From MGIIb-P sp963934015 (lineage in GTDB: Archaea; Thermoplasmatota; Poseidoniia; Poseidoniales; Thalassarchaeaceae): a DNA stretch of 29,088 nt. The translations under genes and the position numbers were made by a program. The notes beneath the pieces are model-generated. The model did no database searches, was not told where the DNA came from, and saw only the letters and a list, made by a program, of their open reading frames with translations. Positions 15,836 to 24,883 of the stretch are shown here, piece after piece (position 1 is the stretch's first letter; each line of letters opens with the position of its first letter). The stretch covers positions 1-29,088 of the forward strand of contig CAWVWT010000026.1 in the NCBI GenBank assembly GCA_963934015.1, written 5' to 3'.

Positions 15836-17635
15836 ATGCAACCCCAGATTGCACCAGCGCCAGTCATGCAACCAGCACCTGTAGCGGTACCAGTTACCCC
15901 CTTGACAGGGTCGGGGCCAGATCGCACAACGATGATTCACACCGGCCTGATTTTGGCCGCTTTGGTTCTGGCATCACTCGGTATCCTGGGTGATACGTGG
16001 AGTGTTGAAGAACAATCCTCGACCATATTGGGAACAACAGTGACCGTTGAAGCAGAGGTTGGCCTCGACGATTCATCTGTAAAATCTTGCATCGCCGGTG
16101 AATGCACAACAGTGGAAGATGATTTGTCCGATGCTTATGACAACTGCACAACTCTCGCATCAGATTTAGAATTCAACTCGTCCCTAACGGAAGAATTGTG
16201 TGGCTCATCTGGCGACATGGCAAGCGCTGGATTCACCGGCGCACTCTTCATTGCAATTGGAATTCTAGCGTTAATCACTTCACTCGTTGCGACATTCCTA
16301 GGAACCCGTGGCACAACGTTACCTTTATCCAAATACTACTCATTCGGAGGAGCCAGCCTCATTCTAATCGGCGTTGTTGCTTGGTATCTAATGATGCCAG
16401 ATCCCCCCGAAGGATCCGACCCAAGTTTAGGGTCCAGTGCATGGATGACAATTCTCAGCACCGTTCTAGCCACAGGTGCAGGTGGATATTCAATGTATAC
16501 AGGAACTTCCAACCCCAGTCTAGTAGATGGCATGTCACCTCCTACAAACAGTAGCCGTGCCCCTGGGTTGGGTGCTCGCACACTTACTGCGGAGTCAGTG
16601 GCGAGAGAATTCGTACTCCGTGAAACTGCAATGGGTAACCAAACGCTTTCGATTGTTGAAGACGGCCAACTCTTCCGCCTCACCAGGGCCTCTAGAGGTG
16701 ATGATGGAACTCATAGTGAAGATTTATTCATGACAAAAATGGATACACTTTCGGGCTTCAGCCATGCAAGGTTCGACTGGTTAGATAGCACTCGATATCT
16801 ATGGAATCTAATGGCAATCACTGGATTAGTGCTGACTATCATGGCTTACGAAAATGTATCGCTGATATTCTATACCGACTGGTTCATTCTCTTCTTTGCT
16901 GCTGGCACAATTTTCTCGCTGATTCAATATGCAGATCCCGAACTGATTACCTTTGAAACCAATACTGGCAAACACCGTACTCTCATTTATCGCGCAGGCT
17001 CGAACCGGGTGTTGACAAATACGAGTATGGACTTGATTGATTCAGTTATGCGAGATGTCTTGCGTGGCGAATCGATTGATCCAACTGCTCTCAACGTGGT
17101 TGCAGACGCAATCGAGACAGAAATGGCCGAACTTCGAAAGGCAGCCGAAGAAGCCGCTGCGGCGGCGGAAGCTGCAATGGTTCAGGCTGCAGCCATAGCT
17201 CAAGCCGAAGCAGAAATGCAAGCCCAAATGCAGGCCCACGCGCTTGAACAAGCACGTGCCCAAGCCGTTGCCCCGCCACAAGCCCCGCCCACAATGTCCC
17301 CGGCACCTCCACCAGCGGTTACAGAAATTCCAGCACCACCAACACCCCCCCCTGCAGTATCACAGCCTGCAGGAGTCCCTCCTGTGATGAATCCTCCACT
17401 TGCACCAGCGCCCATGCCCCCACCACCAGTTGCAACGGCACCCCCGCCTGCCCCTATGCCCCCACCTGGAGGGGTTGCAGCACCGCTACCACCACCACTC
17501 ATGTCACCTGATATGGGGATGCCAACCGAAGAGATATCCCCCGCACCAGAGGTCCCAATGCAAGCAGCACCAAGGGATGAATCTCTCACCGAAGGTGAAA
17601 AAGAGAATATCCTCACAGAACTTGGGGAAGATTAG
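15836..17635 (+). CDS. Six-helix membrane protein with Ala-rich coiled coil and Pro-rich tail
   Basis: The protein has 599 residues from the ATG at 15836 (GGTGTGAT directly upstream). A short Pro/Ala-rich N-terminus precedes helix 1 (about 35-52). An outside loop with Trp and four Cys (CIAGEC, DNC, ELC) follows, then three helices (about 147-170, 178-198, 215-235). Next is a soluble region of about 100 residues with a folded look (TAESVAREFVLRETAMGNQT), then two more helices (about 338-380). The C-terminal half is cytoplasmic if there are six helices: DVLRGES, an Ala-rich coiled coil (425-490), about 100 residues of Pro-rich low complexity, and an acidic end. Family not recognised. The Trp/Cys loop and first four helices resemble tetraspan (claudin-like) topology only in outline. 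It follows dnaG and overlaps the converging gene by 4 bp. Confidence 0.8.
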   Translation: MQPQIAPAPVMQPAPVAVPVTPLTGSGPDRTTMIHTGLILAALVLASLGILGDTWSVEEQSSTILGTTVTVEAEVGLDDSSVKSCIAGECTTVEDDLSDAYDNCTTLASDLEFNSSLTEELCGSSGDMASAGFTGALFIAIGILALITSLVATFLGTRGTTLPLSKYYSFGGASLILIGVVAWYLMMPDPPEGSDPSLGSSAWMTILSTVLATGAGGYSMYTGTSNPSLVDGMSPPTNSSRAPGLGARTLTAESVAREFVLRETAMGNQTLSIVEDGQLFRLTRASRGDDGTHSEDLFMTKMDTLSGFSHARFDWLDSTRYLWNLMAITGLVLTIMAYENVSLIFYTDWFILFFAAGTIFSLIQYADPELITFETNTGKHRTLIYRAGSNRVLTNTSMDLIDSVMRDVLRGESIDPTALNVVADAIETEMAELRKAAEEAAAAAEAAMVQAAAIAQAEAEMQAQMQAHALEQARAQAVAPPQAPPTMSPAPPPAVTEIPAPPTPPPAVSQPAGVPPVMNPPLAPAPMPPPPVATAPPPAPMPPPGGVAAPLPPPLMSPDMGMPTEEISPAPEVPMQAAPRDESLTEGEKENILTELGED

Positions 17636-20211
17636 GATTCAACCGGTTTGAGCACTCGGATTGATGCATCCGGCAGTATGACTGACTTTTCGAGACGTTT
17701 TATTGCAGTTGTGAGCCCATCTAAATCAGTCATATCAGGAAGTTTAAACATATCTTTTACCAAAGGCATCGCAACCCCCGGTCCTGGAATATCGGCTAAG
17801 CGTTCACCAAGAGCCCTAGCATCATTTAGCAATCCATTTCCACTCGTCGCATGCCTCCGAGCTAATCGCTCAACCGTCCAACTTTCGAGTTTCTTAGCAA
17901 TCATGGGGAGTCGAGTTTGTAATGCCCGATGTGGCCCTGAATTTCCATCTTCAAGTAATATCGCAATCCGAGCAAGGCGTTGTACACGCACATCCAATGG
18001 TGGAGAAAGCAACATTTCGAGACCAGGATCTTCGTCGGAGAGTCCGAACAATTTCCGAACACCTTGGCGCTTCACCTCTGAAATACGCACTTCTTCGACG
18101 ACAGTATCAGTGGACAATTCATTTTGTAGGGTTTCGTTTTCTTCAAGAATATCATCCACCACAACATCAATTTCTTCCGTGAGTCGTTCTATTTCAATTT
18201 CTTTAATATCGGCGACAGGAACTAAAATCGACCGGCGTGCTTCAATTCTAGCCATTGGCATCTGTGGCCTGAATGGCCTAAATTCAAAATCAGGATCCCC
18301 TATTCCCTCCGCATCAGCCAATGCAAGCATCAAATCTTGATATTCACTATCGATAGAAACCAATCTATCAGGCCGCATTAAATCCGAAAGAACACGTTCG
18401 GCCAAGGCAACATCCAACGCCCAAGGCAATGGTTCCAACCGCGCCAACCGTGCATTATGGCCCCTCATCGCTGCTCGAATTTCAGGTAAATCCAATCCTA
18501 ATCGAATGGGGTCTTGTGCAAGTAATTCGTGTAAACCCTCGACGGACCATCCAAGGTGCCGCCAATCATCAAGTTCCAATTCAAGACCTTGCATTACATG
18601 ACCTAGTCGTTCATCGATTTCACCGGAAAAGGTTGGGATATTGAGAGAAGGGGGTAAATCTTCTCCACTTTCTAGACTCGAAACTGCCGCTTCATAATTT
18701 TCTAAATTAAGAGATTGAGAGTCCAGATTTTCTGGCCATAAGGTGGCAAGATCAGCACGGGCCAAATCCAAAAAATTACGATGCCGAACTCTACGAGTGG
18801 ATGCTAATTTAATCCAATCTCTAGCGCTCTCTACGACGCCTATTCCAGCCGATGCACCCCGTAATTGCCGTAATAATTTTTCAACTTCGGGGCTGCCATT
18901 GATTGAGGTGTCCATGGATTGTAAACTTTCGATGAGAGGAATGACAACATCGATGAATGGTTGATGTGCATCAATTTCTTCAAGAATCGCACGCGGTTCA
19001 CTGTCGATTAATGAATCCCAAGTTGAGGTGTCAATTCCATGCGTTGACCAGGTTTCCATTCGCGCAACACATGTCGCCCGTGCCCCTTCGGTTTTGGCAG
19101 TCAACCCTTGTAGCAGCACGTCTAATGCTTGAATCGTATTCAGGTGCCCCCGTGTACGTTCCGCCAACCGACGGTATTCAGGCCATTGTGCGAGGTGTGT
19201 TTCCATCTGTGTCCAGATACTATGTGTAGCCTCGATTTGTTCTGCAATGCCAGGTAATTTTTCTTCCCAAGTAATCATTTCATTGGCCAGAAGTGGTAAC
19301 TTTACGGCCACATCAAACCCTTCGGATTGCCACCCCGAAATTCGTGCTTCAACGTGAGCATGCCTTCGCGACAACTCATTTGCGACCTCGTCAATTTCTA
19401 CTTTCACCTGTGTGATTGCTTCTGCACTGGCCTCTTTTTGTGCGATTGTCACTGCGCCCCAAAGCCGTTCAGCGATATTGTGCCCAAACGGACGGATTTC
19501 GTTCTCTATTCGCCGTTGACATCGTGTCAATTGACCATCGAGCGCATGAATTCTTTCTGCTTCGGTAAATTGTTCATGCATAGGTCCAGATTGAACTCCG
19601 CTGATATCCCACCCCCTTTCTTTGAGCATCTCAATCATCCCTTGTAATGCTACAAAGCGTCGCTCCTGCCGCTGCTCAATTTCAGTTAGAATGGGATCAA
19701 TTTCTCGGGACGAACCAACGTCTTCAATCATCGACAGGATACGGGGTGAACTCAAAACAATTGCATCATCGATCGCATCCAATCTTTCAAGGATGCGGGA
19801 CAACTCAACAGTTCGCCCCTCATCAGACCATTTCAAACGTGAACGCTCAGCAATAATCACCCACGGACGATGCCGCCTGAGTAAACCACTGAGTTCGATT
19901 TCAACAGCCGCCGCCTCCATTGGATTTGCTAGTTGAGCCAGTAACCTTTGACGATCATCATTACGATGTTCAGGTAAATCAAGTACCTTGGCGCGAATTT
20001 CTGCAGCCCGATCTGCTTGTTGTTCTAAGCGCAACATCTCTGCACTTGCCAACTCACCTGTGGGTAATTCAACATCGAATCCACGCTGGCGTAACGCAGC
20101 AATGCGTGATTTGAATCGGTTCCCACCACCTGCCACCAAGGTCGCCCCAAGGTGTCGAGGTGGCTTGCGGCTATTCAACCTCAGCCTAAACGGCGATTGG
20201 AATGCCCTCAC
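17632..20211 (-). CDS. Long helical-repeat protein with WxxxGaD units
   Basis: The protein has 859 residues from the GTG at 20211 (GGGGTGGTAGG about nine bases upstream); a GTG at 20136 is the next candidate. It is soluble and almost entirely helical. A degenerate unit occurs five times, in the form R-I-x-x-W-x-x-x-G-aromatic-D-V: ALRQRGFDVEL (about 20056-20100), MLKERGWDISGV (19565-19640), GWQSEGFDVAVKL (19278-19340), TWSTHGIDTSTW (18998-19062) and DWRHLGWSVEGL (18509-18567). Charged coiled-coil segments lie between them. An acidic segment (about 690-720, EEIDVVVDDILEENETLQ) precedes a C-terminal helical domain. Similar W/G/D hairpin units occur in other archaeal coiled-coil proteins, from memory. 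A scaffold role is inference. It is divergent from the TPR gene and overlaps the converging membrane-protein gene by 4 bp. Confidence 0.75.
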   Translation of the reverse strand: MRAFQSPFRLRLNSRKPPRHLGATLVAGGGNRFKSRIAALRQRGFDVELPTGELASAEMLRLEQQADRAAEIRAKVLDLPEHRNDDRQRLLAQLANPMEAAAVEIELSGLLRRHRPWVIIAERSRLKWSDEGRTVELSRILERLDAIDDAIVLSSPRILSMIEDVGSSREIDPILTEIEQRQERRFVALQGMIEMLKERGWDISGVQSGPMHEQFTEAERIHALDGQLTRCQRRIENEIRPFGHNIAERLWGAVTIAQKEASAEAITQVKVEIDEVANELSRRHAHVEARISGWQSEGFDVAVKLPLLANEMITWEEKLPGIAEQIEATHSIWTQMETHLAQWPEYRRLAERTRGHLNTIQALDVLLQGLTAKTEGARATCVARMETWSTHGIDTSTWDSLIDSEPRAILEEIDAHQPFIDVVIPLIESLQSMDTSINGSPEVEKLLRQLRGASAGIGVVESARDWIKLASTRRVRHRNFLDLARADLATLWPENLDSQSLNLENYEAAVSSLESGEDLPPSLNIPTFSGEIDERLGHVMQGLELELDDWRHLGWSVEGLHELLAQDPIRLGLDLPEIRAAMRGHNARLARLEPLPWALDVALAERVLSDLMRPDRLVSIDSEYQDLMLALADAEGIGDPDFEFRPFRPQMPMARIEARRSILVPVADIKEIEIERLTEEIDVVVDDILEENETLQNELSTDTVVEEVRISEVKRQGVRKLFGLSDEDPGLEMLLSPPLDVRVQRLARIAILLEDGNSGPHRALQTRLPMIAKKLESWTVERLARRHATSGNGLLNDARALGERLADIPGPGVAMPLVKDMFKLPDMTDLDGLTTAIKRLEKSVILPDASIRVLKPVES

Positions 20212-20224
20212 AAAAACAGCCTAC

Positions 20225-20240
20225 CACCCCTTAAGGGGTG
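20225..20240. promoter_or_regulatory. Perfect 16-bp palindrome CACCCCTTAAGGGGTG between divergent genes
   Basis: All eight base pairs match. It lies 14 bases upstream of the helical-repeat protein's GTG (minus) and 37 bases upstream of the TPR protein's ATG (plus). That position suits an operator controlling both genes, although as RNA it would also form a hairpin in either leader. Confidence 0.5.
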
Positions 20241-20277
20241 CGAACTACTCAAAAGGCGCGGAAGTTCACTCCGTCCA

Positions 20278-23010
20278 ATGGACCCAGTCACAATTGGATT
20301 AACGCTATTCTTTGCAGCGGCCACCAGTGCAGTAATTTGGTGGCTCGTACAAGCAGAAATTAGTTTGAGAAAACTGCGCGAAGATTTGGAAACTGCACAT
20401 GCAGAAACCAGTCAAACATTGGCCAGTTTGAATTCTCGGACGGAAGAACTTGCAGATAATGCATTGGCACTGCAGAGAGCCCACCCGGGCTTAGCAGGAA
20501 TTGTCGATGCACATCGCACGATCGATCATTTACAATCCACCCTATCTGGTGCTGGTGAATCGGAAGAAGCTCTTGCCGCCGCATCCAGTACGCTTTCTGC
20601 CGTTAAGGGATTGCTCGCCACTCGTGATGGAGATGGAGATATTGAGAATTCAAAACCAGCAGACGCAGGATTACTCACTCTTGTCACACGGGTTTTACAA
20701 ACACTCGACCAGCTTGAATTGACTGTAAGTGAGCTCAAATTATCCGAATTGGAGATTCGTCGATTAGGGGAAATTTCCTTCCTTGCAGGAGATCGTGAAT
20801 GGGCACTCGCTTGTTACACGGCTGCGGTATCGATAGCCCCTGGGCAACCAGCAACCCTCCGCAGCCTCTGTCGCCTCACCCGAGAATCAGGTGACGATGA
20901 AAATCTGAGAAACCACCTCGATGGTCTTCTTGAGATTAATCCTGACGACGCATTTCTTCTGCGTGAGCACGCACGATTATTGACTAAACTTGGCGATGAT
21001 GGTGCCGAAAAGGACCTTCGTCGGCTTGAGGCAATGGGTATCGAAACTGCCGAGGACAAATCGATGATGGCAAGTTTGGCCGCTAGAGCAGGTGATACAG
21101 ATGTAGCCCTCGAATCAATTGAGGCAGCGCTTGCTAGCGACCCCAATGGTGAGGATTGGCTCCGCAAGGCCGAGCTTCATCTTGGACGAAACGAACGTGG
21201 GCTTGGAATTACAGCAGTTGACGAAGCCATCGCACTAGATCGCCAATCAGGTACTGCGTGGGCAGTACGTGCCTTGCTATTGAAGGATGAACCTGGGCGC
21301 ATAGAAGAGGCATTGAAAGCTGCCATCCACGCAGTCGCCTTAGGAGAGCCTCAAGATATACTCAAAGCCGAATTACTCGAAAGCTTGGGCCGAACCGAAG
21401 ATGCACACGCATCCTTGTCAGAAGCACTATCCAAAGAACCAGCCAATGCAGAGATTCGCGCTCAACTAGTTCTACTTCAACACCAAGCAGGCAATCCGGA
21501 AGCCGCGTTTGAGATTCTAGCAGAGGCTCCTGTGGGGGCATGGAATGGTCCAGCTTTGCATATACAGAAAGGCCGCTTGATTCTAGCTGAAGCCGATCGT
21601 TATCGAGATGGAACTGGTGAGCGTGATCGCGAATTACTTTCCGAAGCGGACTTGGCATTCGAAGCAGCTCTCGAGGCTGACCGGGAGAGCGGCGTTGGAT
21701 GGTTGGGTAAGGCACGCATTCAGAGAATGTTACAAGATTATTCAGAGGCACAAATTTCTCTGGCGCGCGCTCGAAGATTAATGCCCGATGAACCCTTGAT
21801 TGCAGCTGAAGAAGCACTGCTCGCACTTGATGGAAATGACGTTGAAGCAGCCTCCCGTTTGATTTCAGAAGCACACGTATTGGAGCGCGACTCCCCAGTC
21901 ATCAATTATGTCAAAGGTGTCGTATCAGCAAGGCGTGGTGATATGATTGAGGCAAAGCGCCTCTTTGATAGTGTATTGGCAGAAGATCCAAACCACGTTC
22001 GCGCCCGTCTTAATCGTTGCACTGCACTAATGATTGAGCAAGACCATCACGCAGCACTCGACGATGTGCAATTCCTTCTTGAGGCACACCCTGAACTCGA
22101 CCTCGCTCGCCTCCGACGCGGTGAAATAATGCTTTCACTTGGAGAGTGGGTCGAAGCGGAATCAAATTTCAGAGACGTCCTTTCCCGTCGTGGGGAGAAC
22201 CCACATGCACTCATCCAACTCGGCGCCTCCTTGGTCGCCCAAGAGAGACTCACGGAAGCAGAACAGCCACTGAATGAAGCGATTCGATTGGATGGAGAAT
22301 CAGCAGAAGGATGGTATCAGCGAGGTCTTCTTTACCTGGCCTTTGGTCAATTTGAGGGAGCGCTATCTGATTTCGAAACTGCTGCAAAGCAAGACCGACA
22401 TCATATGAATGCACTATTGCGAATAGCGGCAATTCATCATGAGAGTGAGGACTGGGACGCAGCAGAATCTGCATGGCGAAACGTACTCAATGTCGAACCA
22501 GAGAATAGAATCGGTCGACGCCGAATCCAAGATGCAATCGACGGCCAATCAACCCAAAAGAAAGCAGAAGTTTTGACCACTGGTGGCACTACGGTTGTAG
22601 AGCTTGAAACGATGGCCACCGAAGGGCTTGAAATGATTGCCACCGAAGAGCTTGAAATGCCAATACAAGATATTCAGGACCAACAAACCATCGAGAAACC
22701 GAGGGGGAATGCGATGGATTGGGTAGACGCAATTGATGTGTACATCAAGGACAACGGCGGAGTAGTCAATCAGGACTTCAAGCGTCTAGGACTTATACCT
22801 GGAGACATTACTTCCGAGGAGCGCACCCGTATGAATGAAGAATTGGCAAACCATTTCACGAAGCACAAGGTGAATAATTTTCGAATATTCTATTGCTCGC
22901 CGTCGATCACCGAACCTGATGAAGCTAAATTCCAATATGAGAAAAGTGTAAAGCAAGAAGATTCTGAATTAAACCAAGAAGATTTCGAATTTGGATTCGG
23001 CAATCTATGA
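20278..23010 (+). CDS. Membrane-anchored TPR-repeat protein
   Basis: The protein has 910 residues from the ATG at 20278. The frame continues upstream to 20152, but that part overlaps the divergent gene and lacks a domain. An N-terminal signal anchor (IGLTLFFAAATSAVIWWLV) is followed by a coiled coil (about 28-70). Tetratricopeptide repeats then run from about 150 to 760; typical units include SFLAGDREWALACYTAAVSI, VSARRGDMIEAKRLFDSVLA and LLYLAFGQFEGALSDFETAA. A linker with short ELEM-type repeats leads to a C-terminal module (about 815-880, MDWVDAIDVYIKDNGGVVNQ and NNFRIFYCSP) that I cannot place. One anchor with the repeats inside the cell is the likely topology, suiting an assembly scaffold. 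The thioredoxin-like and methyltransferase genes follow closely on the same strand. Confidence 0.88.
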   Translation: MDPVTIGLTLFFAAATSAVIWWLVQAEISLRKLREDLETAHAETSQTLASLNSRTEELADNALALQRAHPGLAGIVDAHRTIDHLQSTLSGAGESEEALAAASSTLSAVKGLLATRDGDGDIENSKPADAGLLTLVTRVLQTLDQLELTVSELKLSELEIRRLGEISFLAGDREWALACYTAAVSIAPGQPATLRSLCRLTRESGDDENLRNHLDGLLEINPDDAFLLREHARLLTKLGDDGAEKDLRRLEAMGIETAEDKSMMASLAARAGDTDVALESIEAALASDPNGEDWLRKAELHLGRNERGLGITAVDEAIALDRQSGTAWAVRALLLKDEPGRIEEALKAAIHAVALGEPQDILKAELLESLGRTEDAHASLSEALSKEPANAEIRAQLVLLQHQAGNPEAAFEILAEAPVGAWNGPALHIQKGRLILAEADRYRDGTGERDRELLSEADLAFEAALEADRESGVGWLGKARIQRMLQDYSEAQISLARARRLMPDEPLIAAEEALLALDGNDVEAASRLISEAHVLERDSPVINYVKGVVSARRGDMIEAKRLFDSVLAEDPNHVRARLNRCTALMIEQDHHAALDDVQFLLEAHPELDLARLRRGEIMLSLGEWVEAESNFRDVLSRRGENPHALIQLGASLVAQERLTEAEQPLNEAIRLDGESAEGWYQRGLLYLAFGQFEGALSDFETAAKQDRHHMNALLRIAAIHHESEDWDAAESAWRNVLNVEPENRIGRRRIQDAIDGQSTQKKAEVLTTGGTTVVELETMATEGLEMIATEELEMPIQDIQDQQTIEKPRGNAMDWVDAIDVYIKDNGGVVNQDFKRLGLIPGDITSEERTRMNEELANHFTKHKVNNFRIFYCSPSITEPDEAKFQYEKSVKQEDSELNQEDFEFGFGNL

Positions 23011-23047
23011 ACACGAAGTTCAAACAGCGTACCCCGGTCAGTGAACC

Positions 23048-23590
23048 ATGAGTCGGGGCTTGGAACCAGGGGATACCGCAACATCGTTTGAGTTACCAAA
23101 TGCCAATTTGGATGGCCCTGAGAGTTGCAGCCTCTCTACCGTCACCACCGACATTGGTTGTGTTGTTATGTTCACTTGCAACCATTGTCCATATGTCATC
23201 GGCAATGAATCTCGAATCGAATCAATCGCTTTACGCGCACGAGAGGCCGGTGTTGGTTTTGTTGGAATTAATTCTAATGACCCTGACAACTATCCCTCTG
23301 ACAATTGGGAGCACATGCTCAAGCGAGGTGCCGTGATGAGTTACCCCTATCTGCACGATCCATCCCAAGAAATCGCACACGCTTGGGGCGCAGAACGAAC
23401 CCCTGAATTCTATCTTTTAGACGGGAATGGAATCATCACCTATCGAGGACGCCTCGACGACTCCCCTCGGGATCCAAATCTGGCAACAACCAGTGAATTG
23501 TCCGATGCCATCGATGCTCTGCTCGCTGACGAATCACCAGATGTTGCTCGCACTGACAGCATCGGTTGCTCAGTGAAGTGGAAGGTGTGA
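23048..23590 (+). CDS. Thioredoxin-fold protein with CNHC motif (AhpC/TSA-like redoxin family)
   Basis: The protein has 180 residues from the ATG at 23048, 37 bases after the TPR gene. The active-site motif is CNHCPYV with Cys44 and Cys47. The context VVMFTCNHCPYV, then SNDPDNYPSDNWEHM, TPEFYLLDGNGIITYRGRLDD and the C-terminal IGCSVKWK match a thioredoxin-family group common in bacteria. The cis-Pro is in RTPEF. No signal peptide is seen, so it should act in the cytoplasm as a thiol oxidoreductase or peroxide-reducing protein; the substrate is unknown. A GTG-TGA overlap couples it to the methyltransferase. Confidence 0.88.
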   Translation: MSRGLEPGDTATSFELPNANLDGPESCSLSTVTTDIGCVVMFTCNHCPYVIGNESRIESIALRAREAGVGFVGINSNDPDNYPSDNWEHMLKRGAVMSYPYLHDPSQEIAHAWGAERTPEFYLLDGNGIITYRGRLDDSPRDPNLATTSELSDAIDALLADESPDVARTDSIGCSVKWKV

Positions 23591-24408
23591 GTTTGCGTCT
23601 GGGCTTTCTCGCACGAATTTTTGCAACACTGCTGATGATTTTTCCAGGTAAGGTAGGCGACCGAATGTGGCGTTGGTGGTACCAACGTTTGGCCAAAGCC
23701 AAAGCATGGGGAGATTTTGGTTTCATGAATTATGGATTTATCGATGATGACAAACCTATTCTATCAAACGAGGATGAATCCGATCGACTTTTTATTCAAC
23801 TCTATCACATGAACATCCGGGATATTGAAGTGAATGGAAAACAGGTACTCGAAGTTGGTTCTGGCCGGGGTGGTGGGGCCGATTGGATCGCACGCACATA
23901 TTCTCCAGAATCACTCATTGGATTGGACTATTCTGCAGCAGCAGTCAAATTGTGCACGAAAATGTACGGACGCCAAAAGAACCTAACATTCATCGAAGGG
24001 AACGCTATGAAATTACCATTTGAAGACAATTCACTCGATGTCGTATACAATGTTGAATCCAGTCATTGCTACAGTGATATGCCAGCGTTCATCAAAGAGG
24101 TCCACAGGGTATTGCGCCCCGGTGGCCACTTTGCATGGACTGATTTTCGTGACAATTCAGGAATACAAACCCTCAACGAAACATTCGCCTCAACCGATTT
24201 TAAAATTCTAAAAAGTGCAGATATTACCGCTGAAGTAATTGCTGCACTCGATGAAATTAGTGATGACAAACAATCAAGAATAGAAAAAGGAACAGGACGA
24301 ATCATTCGTCGTAGTTTCGAGACATTTGCTGGCGTTCGTGGAACCCCTGTGTATGAATCATTCACGAAGGGAGAACTTCGCTATTATCGCATTCTTTTGG
24401 AGAAATAA
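23587..24408 (+). CDS. Class I SAM-dependent methyltransferase
   Basis: The protein has 273 residues from the GTG at 23587, which overlaps the preceding TGA by 4 bp with GGAAGG just upstream. A TTG at 23566 is an alternative start. Motif I is VLEVGSGRGGGADWIA (about 88-103). The acidic end of strand 2 is GLDYSAAAV, motif II is EGNAMKLPFEDNSLDVVYNV, and VESSHCYSDM then VLRPGGHFAWTDFRD follow. This combination is like actinobacterial lipid-type methyltransferases (phthiotriol dimycocerosate methyltransferase group), from memory, but the acceptor here is not known. An N-terminal hydrophobic stretch (GFLARIFATLLMIFPGKVG) may dock it to the membrane. It may be laterally acquired. It abuts the converging Lrp-type gene with no gap. 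Confidence 0.85.
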   Translation: MSLRLGFLARIFATLLMIFPGKVGDRMWRWWYQRLAKAKAWGDFGFMNYGFIDDDKPILSNEDESDRLFIQLYHMNIRDIEVNGKQVLEVGSGRGGGADWIARTYSPESLIGLDYSAAAVKLCTKMYGRQKNLTFIEGNAMKLPFEDNSLDVVYNVESSHCYSDMPAFIKEVHRVLRPGGHFAWTDFRDNSGIQTLNETFASTDFKILKSADITAEVIAALDEISDDKQSRIEKGTGRIIRRSFETFAGVRGTPVYESFTKGELRYYRILLEK

Positions 24409-24834
24409 TTAGTATTGCTCGAGGACGAGTTCAGTAGTCGTACTGGCAATTTCAGCAGGTGCAGCCAACCACATACGATCCAGTAATTCACGCAAACTCA
24501 CAGTGTCATCAACGTGGACAACAGCGACTAAATCAGCTTCACCACTAATCTCGTAAACGGATTCAACACCAGCCCAATTTGCGAATTCTCCAGCAAGCGA
24601 CCCGATTTCAACACCTGGGCCAACTTTCATACGTACCAATGCAGTTAATCCAATACCAGTTTCGCGAATGGTATAACCTCGAATAATCCCATCTTCTTCG
24701 AGTCTACGTATACGCGTTCTAATTGTCCTTTCAGAAACACCAACAATCTTTGCAAGATCAACATATGGCTGTCTACTATTTTCTCTTAGTGCCGATAAAA
24801 TTGCTCGATCAGTCTCATCCACGCTCGCCATCAA
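24409..24834 (-). CDS. Lrp/AsnC-family transcriptional regulator
   Basis: The protein has 141 residues; the ATG at 24831 (second codon) is equally possible. Residues about 5-52 form the AsnC-type winged helix-turn-helix (DETDRAILSALRENSRQPYV, then GVSERTIRTRIRRLEEDGII). The RAM ligand-binding domain follows (ALVRMKVGPGVEIG, VYEISGEADLVAVVHVDD). Such proteins form dimers and octamers and bind palindromes, often regulating themselves in response to amino acids. A TATA-like box lies 24884-24893, and two matching palindromes are just upstream. The target set is unknown; the divergent gene at 24998 and its own gene are the first candidates. It ends exactly where the methyltransferase gene ends. 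Confidence 0.92.
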   Translation of the reverse strand: MMASVDETDRAILSALRENSRQPYVDLAKIVGVSERTIRTRIRRLEEDGIIRGYTIRETGIGLTALVRMKVGPGVEIGSLAGEFANWAGVESVYEISGEADLVAVVHVDDTVSLRELLDRMWLAAPAEIASTTTELVLEQY

Positions 24835-24883
24835 TCGCCCGTCCTAATTCTCTGTTATGAACCCTACGATGGCCTAAATACGG

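Noticed and set aside
17091..17616. Gly-rich minus-strand ORFs opposite the Ala/Pro-rich tail
   Set aside because: They are complements of CCA/GCA-rich codons, with no start context or motif.
20152..20277. N-terminal extension of the TPR protein from 20152
   Set aside because: It reads through the start of the divergent gene and the palindrome; ATG 20278 begins a clear signal anchor.
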